The translations under genes were made by a program, and so were the position numbers. A stretch of 64,000 nucleotides of DNA, taken from Moniliophthora roreri (taxonomy: Eukaryota > Basidiomycota > Agaricomycetes > Agaricales > Marasmiaceae). Numbering within the stretch: position 1 is the first letter of the stretch; each line of letters begins with the position of its first letter. Where the stretch lies: contig LATX02000016.1 in assembly GCA_001466705.2 (NCBI GenBank), positions 1 to 64,000 of the forward strand. Direction: 5' to 3'. The notes under the pieces were generated by a model that worked only from the letters and a program-made list of their open reading frames with translations, ran no database searches and had not been told where the DNA came from. This document shows positions 12,654 to 24,024 of this stretch, piece by piece.

Positions 12654-13199
12654 TTTGAATGAATGTGTCGCTTGCTCTGGAACAATGTAAGCTGCGATCT
12701 TATCTATGATTTTCATCTTATCTTATCCTGCAGTGAACTCCAGCTTTCTTTCTAATGTTTAGATACTTACAATTTACATTCTCTAGGTCTTATTTGTATT
12801 CCATCTCAAATTTTACAGGTCAATAGTGTGCAAAACAGTCAAGGTGCAAGCAGCGAAGTCATACCGGCCATAGATCAGATCATGTGCCTATTTACCCACG
12901 CTGACTCGCTATTCTTCCCTCTTCATTCCTTTACGCTCGCTGTATGTCCCTATGGATTTAAAGGCATTTCTTTTGACTAATATTATTACAGCTATTATGT
13001 GCTTTAGCAGCTAGCAGCCTTAGCATAGCCATAGCAGATAATGTTAAGAGCTATGCCAAGCAGTTAAGCCTTAGCTGCTTGAAGCATACATCAGCAAAAT
13101 GGACACCTAAATATAATAAATTATAATGTATTTTGCTGATTTTAGTCCATTGTAATAGATTAAAATCAAGCAATGCTATTACAATACATTAAAATGCAT

Positions 13200-13726
13200 T
13201 AAAATGAGACAGAGTTATTATAATGTAGTAAAATAGATTGTAACAGAGGCAATCAAAACAGTGCATTTTTATGCCTTCCAGAGGACAGGGAGAGGACTCT
13301 ATAAAGTGAAGGGAAGCTTTTGGTTGGGGATTTGATCAATAGAAACAGCAAGAGGGTGGAGATAGGTCTTTTGGGTAAGGGGATATATTGCACTATGTGT
13401 GGTAGTAAGTATATAGTACTGTGGTACAGTGGTCTTGAGCACCCTGTGGCAACCAAGGTTGCTGACTAATCCACCTTGAGGTAGAGGGTTCGACTCATGG
13501 GGGTTGCAACAAATAAATATTATTTCTTTTTGTCCCCGACCCCCAGGTGGGGCCGATGCATTATAATGGCTGAAATACATTATAATAGCCAAAATACATT
13601 ATAATAGCCAGAATACATTATAACCATTTTGCTTCATTTTAATCCATTAAAATAAAGGAACAACAATTATATTACATTAAAATACAATAAAATGGGATGG
13701 TATTATTATAGTGTATTAAAATGCAA
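13200..13726. repeat. Tandem 527-bp unit, copy 1
   Basis: Copy 1 of a head-to-tail duplication, starting near AAAATGAGACAGAGTTATTA and about 95% identical to the following unit. It contains a tRNA-like module and blocks of ATACATTATAAT. Confidence 0.8.
13415..13515 (+). ncRNA. tRNA-like SINE module, copy 1
   Basis: The segment has an A-box match TGGTACAGTGG at 13422-13432 and a B-box match GGTTCGACTCA at 13487-13497 (10 of 11 to the consensus). A tRNA-Ser-like anticodon stretch GCTGACTAATC lies between them. The 65-nt box spacing suits a long-variable-arm tRNA or a tRNA-derived SINE head. The flanks do not form a proper acceptor stem, so this is a retroposon-like Pol III unit and not a working tRNA gene. 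Confidence 0.5.
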
Positions 13727-14240
13727 TAAAATGAGACAGAGTTATTATAATGTAGTAAAATAGATTGTAACAGAGGCAATCAAAACAGTGCATTTTTATG
13801 CCTTCCAGAGGACAGGGAGAGGACTCTATAAAGTGAAGGGAAGCTTTTGGTTGGGGATTTGATCAATAGAAACAGCAAGGGGGTGGAGATAGGTCTTTTG
13901 AGTAAGGGGATATATTGCACTATGTGTGGTGGTAAGTATATGGCACTGTAGTGCAGTGGTCTTGAGCACCCCGTGGCTGCCAAGGATTGCTGACTAATCT
14001 ACCCTGAGGTTGAGGGTTCGACTCATGGGGGTTGCAACAAATAAATGTTATTTCTTTTTGTCCCTGACCCCCAGGTGGGGCCGATGCATTATAATGGCTG
14101 AAATACATTATAATAGCCAGAATACATTATAACCATTTTGCTTCATTTTAATCCATTAAAATAAAGGAACAACAATTATATTACATTAAAATACACCATA
14201 ATGATTATAATGTATTTTGGCCATTATAATGTATTTCACT
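13727..14240. repeat. Tandem 527-bp unit, copy 2
   Basis: Second head-to-tail copy of 13200-13726. It ends inside the AT-rich block before the right terminal inverted repeat. Confidence 0.75.
13942..14043 (+). ncRNA. tRNA-like SINE module, copy 2
   Basis: A-box match TAGTGCAGTGG at 13949-13959 and B-box match GGTTCGACTCA at 14015-14025, with the same GCTGACTAATC stretch between. Both Pol III boxes are preserved although the spacer has diverged. Confidence 0.5.
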
Positions 14241-14316
14241 CATTTTATTCCAATATATTTAGGTGTCCATTTTGCTGATGAATACTTGATGACTTGAAAA
14301 CTCATTCCTTCTGATG

Positions 14317-15624
14317 TCACTTTGACTTAGAGAGTTTGACAAGGTTTGGTTGTTGGACATACTTTTCTGAATACTTCTTCCTTCGTTCTTCATCATAGTC
14401 TGTCCTGTCACCGGCCCACCATTTCTCCTCAGCTTGGCGCAGATTACCGGGGAAAAACTCGCGCAAAAGTGGTTGACACTTTTTTGGATACGCCACCTCA
14501 AAGTCCATAAGAGCGTGCATCACTTTCTTGCCTCTGAACTCCCTGACCTTCTCGAGATGCACTCCGCTTGTGCCGATAGGCCGATGAGCACCAGCCGCAA
14601 ATGCATTTTGTAGCATTCCCAGGCCACCGACTAGAAGCAGGTACCACGCATGCTGTTTAATACTGGTTACAGTGATTAGGAATATGATCCATAATACCAG
14701 CAAGAAGAGGCATGCGACCTGCGTGATCAGGAGAGCCCCAGGCAAGCCAAAAACACGTGGAAGGTCGTGTCGGCCAGGACGACTGACCATGGGTGATTCC
14801 GCTCCTGCAAGGTCTTCAAGATCAAGACCTTTGCCATTACTAAAGATGACCATTACGTTGCGAGTACCATTGCCACCGGTGAGAAGGAAGACCTTCTTTG
14901 ATTCCCTCCGACAAGCCCATTTTTCCCGCCGCCATTGGGGAAGTGCTCCAGTGACCAATGCAAGAATGGTACCTGCTACGGTGACAAGAAAGATACTCCA
15001 ATCGCCATATAAACCGAAAGGGATTGCAGAGACACAAAGTTGTAACACGATCGTTGCTACGCCACCCCACCACCACCGGTCGAGGTCTGGAACTCCAGCA
15101 GTTCCAGAATCTGAGGCTTTGAACACCGTAATACAGAGGGCAACGTTTGCGGGAAGCGGTTGCTGCTCGAGCTCAAAGTCGCGCAAGAGCCGACCTAGTG
15201 CCCATGATCGATTATCGCGCCCAAAACCACTATCAGCGTTGAAGAGCTTTGCAGAGTAGTCGGCTGGTGGCATGAGGTGGCCGTCCCCGTAGACGGACAT
15301 AAGAGTATTGAATGAATAGGCCACCCAGCCGAAACTGAAAGCTACGGGTACCAGCCTTCTTCCGGACAGTTGTGCTAGAGCTTTCAAAACGATATCGCCG
15401 CCAATGATGAGAAGTATGGACAAGGTGTCAGAGGGGTTTTTCCATATCTCGTGTATTGTCTCTGGCACCTGGCTATCGATCCTTCGTCCCGCAAGAGTTA
15501 TTGATAGAGGGAAGGCGTGTGCGAGGGAAAACATAGGTATGCATTGCGAGAGCAAGAGTCTCGGGCTCAACATTTTAGCTTGTAGGGATGTCAGCTCACA
15601 GCCAAGACCTAGAGGACGAGACAC
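14317..15624 (-). CDS. Intronless multi-pass membrane protein, 435 aa, unknown function
   Basis: A single uninterrupted frame from the ATG at 15624 to the TGA at 14317. Hydrophobic segments lie near residues 66-88, 90-112, 188-210, 212-230, 302-328 and 332-350. They surround a soluble stretch with the family-like run WRREKWACRR followed by GGNGTRNVMVIF and GLDLEDL. I recall similar fungal hypothetical membrane proteins, but no function is known to me. The C-terminus is charged and cytosol-like (EEKWWAGDRTDYDEERRKKY). Most genes in this window have several introns and this one has none. An LTR begins 57 bases upstream of the start codon and a TIR element ends 36 bases after the stop, so the gene has little sequence of its own on either side. 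The plus-strand frame at 14672-15259 is its antisense shadow. Confidence 0.85.
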   Translation of the reverse strand: MSRPLGLGCELTSLQAKMLSPRLLLSQCIPMFSLAHAFPLSITLAGRRIDSQVPETIHEIWKNPSDTLSILLIIGGDIVLKALAQLSGRRLVPVAFSFGWVAYSFNTLMSVYGDGHLMPPADYSAKLFNADSGFGRDNRSWALGRLLRDFELEQQPLPANVALCITVFKASDSGTAGVPDLDRWWWGGVATIVLQLCVSAIPFGLYGDWSIFLVTVAGTILALVTGALPQWRREKWACRRESKKVFLLTGGNGTRNVMVIFSNGKGLDLEDLAGAESPMVSRPGRHDLPRVFGLPGALLITQVACLFLLVLWIIFLITVTSIKQHAWYLLLVGGLGMLQNAFAAGAHRPIGTSGVHLEKVREFRGKKVMHALMDFEVAYPKKCQPLLREFFPGNLRQAEEKWWAGDRTDYDEERRKKYSEKYVQQPNLVKLSKSK

Positions 15625-15681
15625 GCACCAGAGTAGTCAACAGGACAGTCAAACATCAAGAAGCGCCTTTTTATGACGTTG

Positions 15682-16143
15682 TGTTGAAGCACTGTACCTG
15701 TACTATACTAAACTAGGAACATTAGGAACACTAGTTAATGTATTACTTGCGTCTGTGATCAACTACGGAACTTACAAAGTACGTTCCTGAGCTTCTCCGG
15801 AGCTTGCACTACAGTCATAGGAGTGCTCCCTCGTCCAGTAGGAGTATTGTAGCCTCATGCACAATACAGTAGAACACATGTAGAATTCATGTATAGTTCC
15901 TTCCGCTGTCAGAGGATTGTATTGTGTCTCTCCAAGACACATTATTCTTGGATACTTCGTCTCACAAGTATTCAGTAGCTTACATCCATAGCTTACTAGG
16001 TTTCTCCGTTTATCTACGGAACTTATCCTTTAGAGTAGTATAAAAGCAAGCATGTATGTAGCTACATTCTTCAGTTCAATTTACATTGACTACTCTGCAC
16101 ATCGCACCTCTATAAACCTCAAGGTTCTAACAAGCTCTCGTAC
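15682..16143 (+). repeat. Left LTR, truncated at an N
   Basis: Matches the first 462 bases of the 517-bp LTR at 29359-29875 with few substitutions, and stops at the N at 16144. It begins with the canonical TG. Confidence 0.9.
16039..16046 (+). promoter_or_regulatory. LTR TATA box
   Basis: TATAAAAG in the LTR, also present at 17562-17569 and 29716-29723. This is the likely Pol II core promoter of the element. Confidence 0.6.
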
Positions 16144-16144
16144 N

Positions 16145-17506
16145 AGATGTACCAGGCTTCTCAACCAGTGTTTTGGTCAGAATGTTTCAATGGCAATCAG
16201 AATTGCCTCATATTCAGCTCAAGAACCTCCAGTTGAGGTAATAATGGGTACTTGTGTTTCTTCTATAGAGATTAAAGAACAGAATAAGAAACTTTGCAGT
16301 AAATTTGACAAGACCCAGATCTGACAGATATTGAATGCCATCCCTAGTAACATTCATGTGAAGTATAATAGCAGGTCTCATTCAAGTTGTTGTGGTGCAT
16401 TACTGAAACATGTCACATACCGAGCTGCATATTATAAGCAAATGAATGCCTGTGATTTAACAATAGCATTATATGACTTCACTATGAAGTTTCAGAATAG
16501 TTGCAATCAAGAAGAAAAAATTATAAAAATTTTAAAGTGTGAGTATCCCTCTCAAGTCATTGACATACTAAAAAGCCCTCTATCTCATGATCAGCTTAAG
16601 CATGAGGGTGTGAAAGCTGAATATGTTGCTCAACAAAGAATATGTGGCATTAATATGTTGAAAGCTGAAAGAAAAGACAGAGAACAATAGCCTCAATTAG
16701 TACCTGAAAGTGTAATTATTCAGCACTTAAAGGGATATTATAATGCTACTAAATGGACTCCAGGTCTTTGTTGTGCTGTTTGTGCAAGGGAATGCCATGC
16801 TAGCTTTATAAAGGAAGTAGATGTACTGAAAGATGACCTATTTTATGAGAGTTTATCTTTGTTAGAAGTCACTATACTAAATTTTTGTGATCCTACTGAG
16901 TTTGAATATGGACATAAAGCTTTAAATTCATTAATGTTATGCAGAGATGGGATCAAAGATGTCAATCCACCAGTTCTAAACATATGTAATGGGTGTTATA
17001 AGGATCTCTGCAATCATTGTAAGCCAAAGTTCTCGCTAGCTAATGATCTCTATTGAAGGTCTCTTTCTAATTAGAATTTTCTGATTTAACCTGGATTGAA
17101 GAAATGGTGTGTGCTAAATATTGGTCAACAGCACATGTAACATGTTTATATCACTCTGATGATGAACAGAACCCAAGAGTGATGACTGGAAATACTTGTG
17201 CTTATGAGATGAATGTTGTATCTACAGCTAATATTTTGCCCAGATTGTCATCTGATTTAAATGACATGTTATCTTTAGTGATAGTAGGTCCATGCAAACT
17301 TACAAAGGAGGAGCTTGAGAGAACCAATCTGTACCATGTTCAATGTAGCAATATTGGAAAATTCTTAATGTGGTTGAAAAATCACAACTATATTTATGCA
17401 AAAACTTTTTTCTCTGCTAGCAATTTATTAATGTATCCCAAAGATGGACTATTACCTGGTATAGAAGAACAAATTGTTTATGATCATGATCTAGATCCTG
17501 AAACAG
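16145..17506 (+). pseudogene. Remnant of a Helitron-type helicase protein (DUF6570-like region)
   Basis: Between two Ns, a broken plus-strand frame carries two zinc-like pairs (CAVCAREC near 16780 and CNGCYKDL near 16990). These are followed by LPRLSSDLNDMLSLVIVGPC and KLTKEELERTNL with WLKNHNY (17240-17400). That order resembles the region before the helicase in basidiomycete Helitron-like proteins, where a GPCKPTKED...WLKLNH pattern is typical. Stops interrupt it (for example 16322, 16688, 17054) and neither a Rep nor a helicase domain is present. It is a dead fragment lying between two partial LTRs. Confidence 0.5.
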
Positions 17507-17507
17507 N

Positions 17508-17720
17508 TCCTTAGCTTACTAGGTTTCACCGTTTATCCACGGAACTTATCCTTTAGAGTAGTATAAAAGCAAGCATGTATGTAGCTACATTCTTCAGTTC
17601 AATTTACATTGACTACTCTGCACATCGCACCTCTATAAACCTCAAGGTTCTAACAAGCTCTCGTACAAATGTGAGTTGAGCACACTCCACTGTGCTTTAC
17701 GTCTCCATTCTGTCTCAACA
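17508..17720 (+). repeat. Second LTR piece (3' 214 bp)
   Basis: Equivalent to 29662-29875, ending in CTCAACA. It overlaps the left LTR piece by about 160 LTR positions, so the two are not halves of one interrupted LTR. It directly precedes the primer site. Confidence 0.9.
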
Positions 17721-17732
17721 GGTTATGGGCCC
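17721..17732 (+). promoter_or_regulatory. Primer binding site complementary to the initiator tRNA-Met anticodon arm
   Basis: GGTTATGGGCCC directly follows the LTR. It is complementary to the anticodon stem-loop of initiator tRNA-Met (GGGCCCAUAACC), the half-tRNA priming mode known from Drosophila copia, and not to the tRNA 3' end. Confidence 0.75.
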
Positions 17733-18502
17733 CGCATTGACAACTGTGTTAATGGACACTCATTCTCATTGGTCAATGTTGAATGGGACCATTACTCTTG
17801 TCAAGCACTCGTAACCCGAGATCTTGCAAGAGGTACCTGTGTAGTCGATGCCTTAACTGGCAATAGACCACAATCACAGGTTCTAGATGGTCTTTGATTT
17901 GCTAGGAGGGATGGTCAAGTTTTTCTTCCTTTATTAGTAGACTTTAAGCCCAGTAAAGCAGCTTCTAACATATATACAAAATTCATTCCCCTGTATTCGG
18001 AATTACCTGGATTACAGGCAGAACCAACTGTTGGCCTTATTTCCTTAACTGGAACATGGGTTAGCTCATTCAGCAATAAACTGGTAGTCATCCCAGTGAG
18101 CTGGAGGGTCACACAACTGGGTTCTGGCACCTAGATAGAACGGCCTTGTGCTAAAGCCTTCATCTATGGAAGGGGTCGTTTATATAATTACGTATCATTT
18201 TCGTAAATAGTCCCCCTGATTGCCTATAAGTCCCTTAAACGTCTTCTTAAGGATTTGATGGATCTGGCGGATCAGGATCCTTAAAATCAAACCTTATTTA
18301 GACTTTCAAAATGCAATCAGATTTTGTAAATACCGTTTACAGCTACGTCAGTCCGGGTGATGAGACCGGATGACATGAAGGAAACACCGTTGACCAAATG
18401 TATGAGGATTCATTAGCATTCTTGTTGATAAAGGCTCCATATACCTAAAAGTCAAACCAGCACTTAACGCCCTCCTTTCCTATAGCCTTTTTATCAATAA
18501 AA
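17733..18502 (+). other. Retrotransposon leader
   Basis: About 770 bases between the primer site and the gag ATG with no long frame. Such a long untranslated leader would hold packaging or dimerisation signals, but none can be identified by eye. Confidence 0.5.
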
Positions 18503-21216
18503 ATGTCTAACTCCAATCAATCTCGTATCCCCCAAGTCTCTCTTGCTGATAACACTGTCCGAATTCGAAACTCGGATGATGGTGTTGGCATTCCGGTTTA
18601 CAGTTACCATCCTTTGGAATTACTTGAACCAATTCAAGTTTTTGATACTTCTGTTGGCAATACATCAGGATTATCGGTGGTTCCAGTCTTTAATGGTGAC
18701 GACTTCAGAGAATGGAAGCGCAAAGTCTTAGCATATCTCAATTTGGCTAAAGCGGCTTATGCCCTTACCAATACAATGCCTGTGACTACTGGTGAAGGTG
18801 CTACTACCGTCACCCCTGACATGGAAGTTGTCAAAGAATGGAAAACCTCCAATGCCCAAGCTCTTGGCCTTTTTCAGCTTAAATTGAGTCCTACTTTGCA
18901 GTNAGGCCTCGTCTTGGCACGCACTGCCGAAGGTCAAAATCCCGATCATAGTGCCAATCTCATCAGACAATGTGTTGCGAAATTGTCTGAAAACGATTTC
19001 CCCGTTCCCTCCAATTTCCAGGCAATGTTCCTTCTTAACTCTCTTCCCAAGTCATATGAAGGAGTTAAGACCCAGATGTTTGTCTCCAACAAAGAGAAGG
19101 ATCTTACCTTCAACAATATCCTCCCCTTTATCAAACAAGAATATAATAGACGACACATGGATGGAGTTGCAGCTTACGCCACTCGGATCTCTGGTGTCCA
19201 ACGATACACCGGACAGAGCCCGAATTGGAATGGACAGAAGAAGTTCTGTCCTCGCAATCCTAATCCAAATTCTGGTAAACCAAATAATCAAAACCAGAAT
19301 GCTGGGAATAAAGGGAACAAAGGCAAACAGCCTGCGCAACCCCAACAAAATCAACAGAAATCTGATGGGAAGAAGAATAACAAGAAGAAGTCAAACAAGA
19401 AAGGAAAAGGGAAAAAGCCTAATGGAGCAATCTCAGTCATGATGGCTGAGATCACAGACTTGCCTCAAAAAGAAGAACCTCAATCTCCAAAAGAGGAAAA
19501 ATCTTCTGAAGATGGCAAAGTTCTGACCAAATGCGTCAACCATTTTTGCACCAGTTCAGACAAGACCGTCTATGGTATCTTTACAACTGGACGAAATCGC
19601 AAAACATGGTATGTCTGCAAACAATGCTACAATATGCATTCCCATTCCTTTGCCAGGCAGAAAATTCTCCAAAAAGCAGCACTAGTATGCCTTCCCATCG
19701 ATGAGACGGCATACGCTTTTCTCCGTGGAGATTTTCAGCTTAGCAAAACTTTCACGGTCCTTAAGACGGATAAAATTCCTCCTGAGACTCCTCCTATTAC
19801 TAAGGATGAAGTTAACATAGGAGATATGTTTCCGTCAGAATCATTTGAACATATTTTCGGTAATCTTCCATCTGGAAAACATCTTATAACACACAAGTAC
19901 CCTAACCAGGTATGAGATGTTATTCCAACCGAAACTTTGGAGTCCACTGTTCCTCGAAATCCTATTAATAGATTCGAGAACAAACAACCTCACATTAGCC
20001 TGGTACCAGCACGGTACTCCTCTACCTCGCGACACATGGAAGCCAAAATCCAGGCCTGGATTCCGAAAGCCCAATATGATCCAACAATGATTCCAATGCC
20101 CGAGAATGTTAAATTCCATATCAAGCTTCTAAATAAAAATCCATCTATTGATTCAACACTTTTTGCATCACATCGATTTGCAAAAATAATACTTGATTTA
20201 ATAGAAACCAAAAAGGATTATATCCGAAATAGAGCTCAACAACTCGGACATGACTACAAGAAGCAACCCGCCATTGTTGACTTCTTGGACACATTGGACG
20301 TATATGCAAAGTATCCACAATCGACTTCCTTCGCCCCTCATTCCACTCCAATCTCTTTTTGCTCAGAAGCCTGTCATAAATGTACTTGGCGAGATGAACG
20401 CCATACAGAATTTTGTGGCATGGGACTCTGGCAAATGGCCGATCATGATGACACTGGTGACAGGTACTGGATCTTCTTCACTCGGATCAGAAACACTCTG
20501 TTCCGACTCCGTGATCTGATCGAACCACTCGTCGAGATCCTAAACTGTGTTGTGACGAAAGAGCATAATCTCTATATGTGGAATTATGCCAAAATGGAAT
20601 TCCACCATCACCCTTCAGCAGTTTGTGAAGCAGATTGCCAACGTTGCACCAGTGGACTACCAAAGCATATCACATACCTTAGTAAGGGGGAGTACAAATT
20701 CAATCAGATCGCTCCAGGAAAATATGTTCATGAAGACCCAACTAACCCTGGGATCGAAGCAGGTGAACGATTCAAATTTGGTGATCATCCTGTTGACTAT
20801 ATCGACTGGAATACACCAAATCCATCCAGAGCACCAACCCCCAAACTAAACCAAGACTTTAAAACAGTCTTCTGTGTCACATGCAATTATCCACATCATC
20901 TTGATAATTGGCCAGTCGCTGCTACTTGCATCCCAATCATGTTTAACTCTGTTCAGGAAGGCTTCCCTCCAAAACGTAATCCACGCGGCTTTAACAACAA
21001 ATCTATTAAAAAGCCATTTACGGAAGCTCTTTCTTCGGCAGACGATCCAATTCTCCTTAAAGACCCTTGGAAGAAGGAGAAAGATTATGCCGAAACATGG
21101 TTAAACAAGGAAAAGAACAATAAAGTCTGGGATTCTCTTAATCCCAAAAATCCTTGGAATGCAACCCTTCCTCCGAAACCCAAAAAAGAACGCCCTATTG
21201 TCAAGAAGTCCGAGAA
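18503..21216 (+). pseudogene. Copia gag and extended region, first copy
   Basis: Starts at AAAAATGTCTAAC. The N-terminal gag-like part (FNGDDFREWKRKVLAYLNLA) resembles the copia gag / UBN2 type. An N at 18903 disrupts it. A basic, Q/N/K-rich stretch follows (about 19250-19430). Then come cysteine pairs (CVNHFC at about 19533, VCKQC at about 19614) unlike the usual CX2CX4HX4C knuckle. The frame stops at a TGA at 19913-19915 where the second copy has CGA, and resumes at once. Further cysteine clusters (CSEACHKC, CEADCQRC, CVTCNYPHH) follow before the N at 21217. The protein would form the particle and bind RNA, but this copy is broken. Confidence 0.75.
19153..21216 (+). repeat. Internal duplicated block A, copy 1
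   Basis: Repeated at 21218-23281 with an offset of 2065 bases and a few percent substitutions. The junction is the N at 21217. At 19995-20026 the sequence is the plain complement, not the reverse complement, of 22060-22091. Confidence 0.95.
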
Positions 21217-21217
21217 N

Positions 21218-23281
21218 ACACATGGATGGAGTTGCAGCTTACGCCACTCGGATCTCTGGTGTCCAACGATACACCGGACAGAGCCCGAATTGGAATGGAC
21301 AGAAGAAGTTCTGTCCTCGCAATCCTAATCCAAATTCTGGTAAACCAAATAATCAAAACCAGAATGCTGGGAATAAAGGGAACAAAGGCAAACAGCCTGC
21401 GCAACCCCAACAAAATCAACAGAAATCTGATGGGAAGAAGAATAACAAGAAGAAGTCGAACAAGAAAGGAAAAGGGAAAAAGCCTAATGGAGCAATCTCA
21501 GTCATGATAGCTGAGATCACAGACTTGCCTCAAAAGGAAGAACCTCAACCTCCCAAAGAGGAAAAACCTTCCGATGATGGCAAAGTTCCAACTAAATGCG
21601 TCAACTATTTTTGCACCAGTTCAGACAAGACCATCTATAGTATCTTTACAACTGGACGAAATCGCAAAACTTGGTATGTCTGCAAGCAATGCTACAATAT
21701 GCATTCCCATTCCTTCGCCAGGCAGAAAATTCTCCAAAAAGCAGCACTAGTACGCCTTCCTATCAATGAGACAGCATATGCTTTTCTCCGGGGAGATTTT
21801 CAGCTTAGCAAAACTTTCACTGTCCTTAAGATGGATAAAATTCCTCCCAAGACTCCTCCTATTACTAAGGATGAAGTCAACATAGGAGATATTTTTCTGT
21901 CAGAATCATTTGAACATATTTTCGGTAATCTTCCATCCGGAAAACATCTTATGACGCACAAGTACCCTAACCAGGTACGAGATGTTATTCCAACCAAAAC
22001 TTCGGAGTCCACTGTTCCTCGAAATCCTATTAATAGATTCGAGAACAAACAACCTCACAAATCGGACCATGGTCGTGCCATGAGGAGATGGTCGCGACAC
22101 ATGGAAGCCAAAATCCAGGCCCAGATTCTGAAAGCCCAATATGATCCAACAATGATTCCAATGCCCGAGAATGTTAAATTCCACATCGAGCTTCTAAATA
22201 AAAATCCATCTATTGATTCAACACTTTTTGCATTACATTGATTTGCAAAAATAATACTTGATTTAATAGAAACCAAAAAGGATTATATCCGAAATAGAGC
22301 TCAACAACTCGGACATGATTACAAGAAGCAACCCGCCATTGTTGACTTCTTGGACGCATTGGATGTATATGCAAAGTATCCACAATCGACTTCCTTCGCC
22401 CCTCATTCCACTCCAATCTCTTTTTGCTCAGAAGCCTGTCATAAATGTACTTGGCGAGATGAACGCCATACAGAATTTTGTGGCATGGGACTCTGGCAAA
22501 TGGCCGATCATGATGACACTGGTGACAGGTACTGGATCTTCTTCACTCGGATCAGAAACACTCTGTTCCGACTCCGTGATCCGATCGAACCACTCGTCGA
22601 GATCCTAAACTGTGTTGTGACGAAAGAGCATAATCTCTATATGTGGAATTATGCCAAAATGGAATTCCACCGTCACCCTTCAGCAGTTTGTGAAGCAGAT
22701 TGCCAACGTTGCACCAGTGGACTACCAAAGCATATCACATACCTTAGTAAGGGGGAGTACAAATTCAATCAGATCGCTCCAGGAAAATATGTTCATGAAG
22801 ACCCAACTAACCCTGGGATCGAAGCAGGTGAACGATTCAAATTTGGTGATCATCCTGTTGACTATATCGACTGGAATACACCAAATCCATCCAGAGCACC
22901 AACCCCCAAACTAAACCAAGACTTTAAAACAGTCTTCTGTGTCACATGCAATTATCCACATCATCTTGATAATTGGCCAGTCGCTGCTACTTGCATCCCA
23001 ATCATGTTTAACTCTGTTCAGGAAGGCTTCTCTCCAAAACGTAATCCATGCGGCTTTAACAACAAATCTATTAAAAAGCCATTTACGGAAGCTCTTTCTT
23101 CAGCAGATGATCCGATTCTCCTTAAAGACCCCTGGAAGAAGGAGAAAGATTATGCTGAAACATGGTTGAACAAGGAAAAGAACAATAAAGTCTGGGATTC
23201 TCTTAATCCCAAAAATCCTTGGAATGCAACCCTTCCTCCGAAACCCAAAAAAGAACACCCTATTGTCAAGAAGTCCGAGAA
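21218..23281 (+). repeat. Internal duplicated block A, copy 2
   Basis: Second copy of 19153-21216. It keeps CGA where copy 1 has the TGA stop at 19913, but has its own TGA at 22239-22241 where copy 1 has CGA. Confidence 0.95.
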
Positions 23282-24024
23282 GGAACTTCAGGAACAGCGA
23301 AAGAAGATCGCCCAAATGTTCCAAGACAAGGGATTAGCTGCCGAGCACCGATGTGATTCACCGGCCTGCCAAGCCAAACACCCTGAAGTCATTGACAAGC
23401 GGATGGGGAAAAGACCATATCAATCAGCAACAATGGCTGATGATATTCGGATCAAATCAAAGGAAGAATCAGCGAAAATTCAAAAAGAACTAGAAAAGAA
23501 CCGGCAAACTACCAAAGACTTCTTTGGTAATATTTCCAGGTGTTTCCCTACGATCCAGTCTAATCTTTTGCCACAAGTTAAAATTGGCGACAAAATGTTC
23601 CAATTTGGCAAAGAACCGACTCCACCTCCTTACGAGTTTAACGTTGGGGAAAACACTTTTAGGAAAATCACCAAAAAGGAAGCCCGCAATATGGTACTAG
23701 AACATTATGGGGATAGGAAACTCTTCCAACTCAAACCTGTTCGACCTCAAACTCCTTATCGTCCGAAAGGAGACACACTTGAGGTTCCTGATATTGACAT
23801 AGAGGCACCATCACCGCCTCCCAAACCGGTAATGCTGGATCTGGGAATAAACATTTCTTCCATAACAGTCAATAATCCTAAACCAGAAGTTCCCGAATTT
23901 ATTCAAGGTTCTTCAAACATCCAAGCTTGTGTTGATATCAACATTGCGGATGTTGTTCCTCTTGATGATAAAGATTCTCAAGGGAAAAATGGAGGGAAGA
24001 ACCTGAATATGGGAGACTTTGATA

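Larger units (their letters stand above)
13089..14280. mobile_element. Non-autonomous element with perfect 27-bp terminal inverted repeats
   Basis: Bases 13089-13115 (CATCAGCAAAATGGACACC...) are the exact reverse complement of 14254-14280. The 1.19-kb interior carries no transposase. It is dominated by the motif ATACATTATAAT and its complement, plus a 527-bp tandem duplication. No clear target-site duplication was found. The right end lies 36 bases from the stop codon of the gene at 14317-15624, so that gene probably uses or abuts this element for its 3' end. Confidence 0.75.

Noticed and set aside
13415..14043. Two working tRNA-Ser genes
   Set aside because: A and B boxes are present, but no proper acceptor stem flanks them. 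They lie in tandem inside a transposon, so a SINE-like unit is the better reading.
14672..15259. 195-codon plus-strand frame
   Set aside because: It is wholly antisense to the well-supported membrane protein gene 14317-15624 and has a biased Arg/Pro/Ser composition typical of shadow frames.
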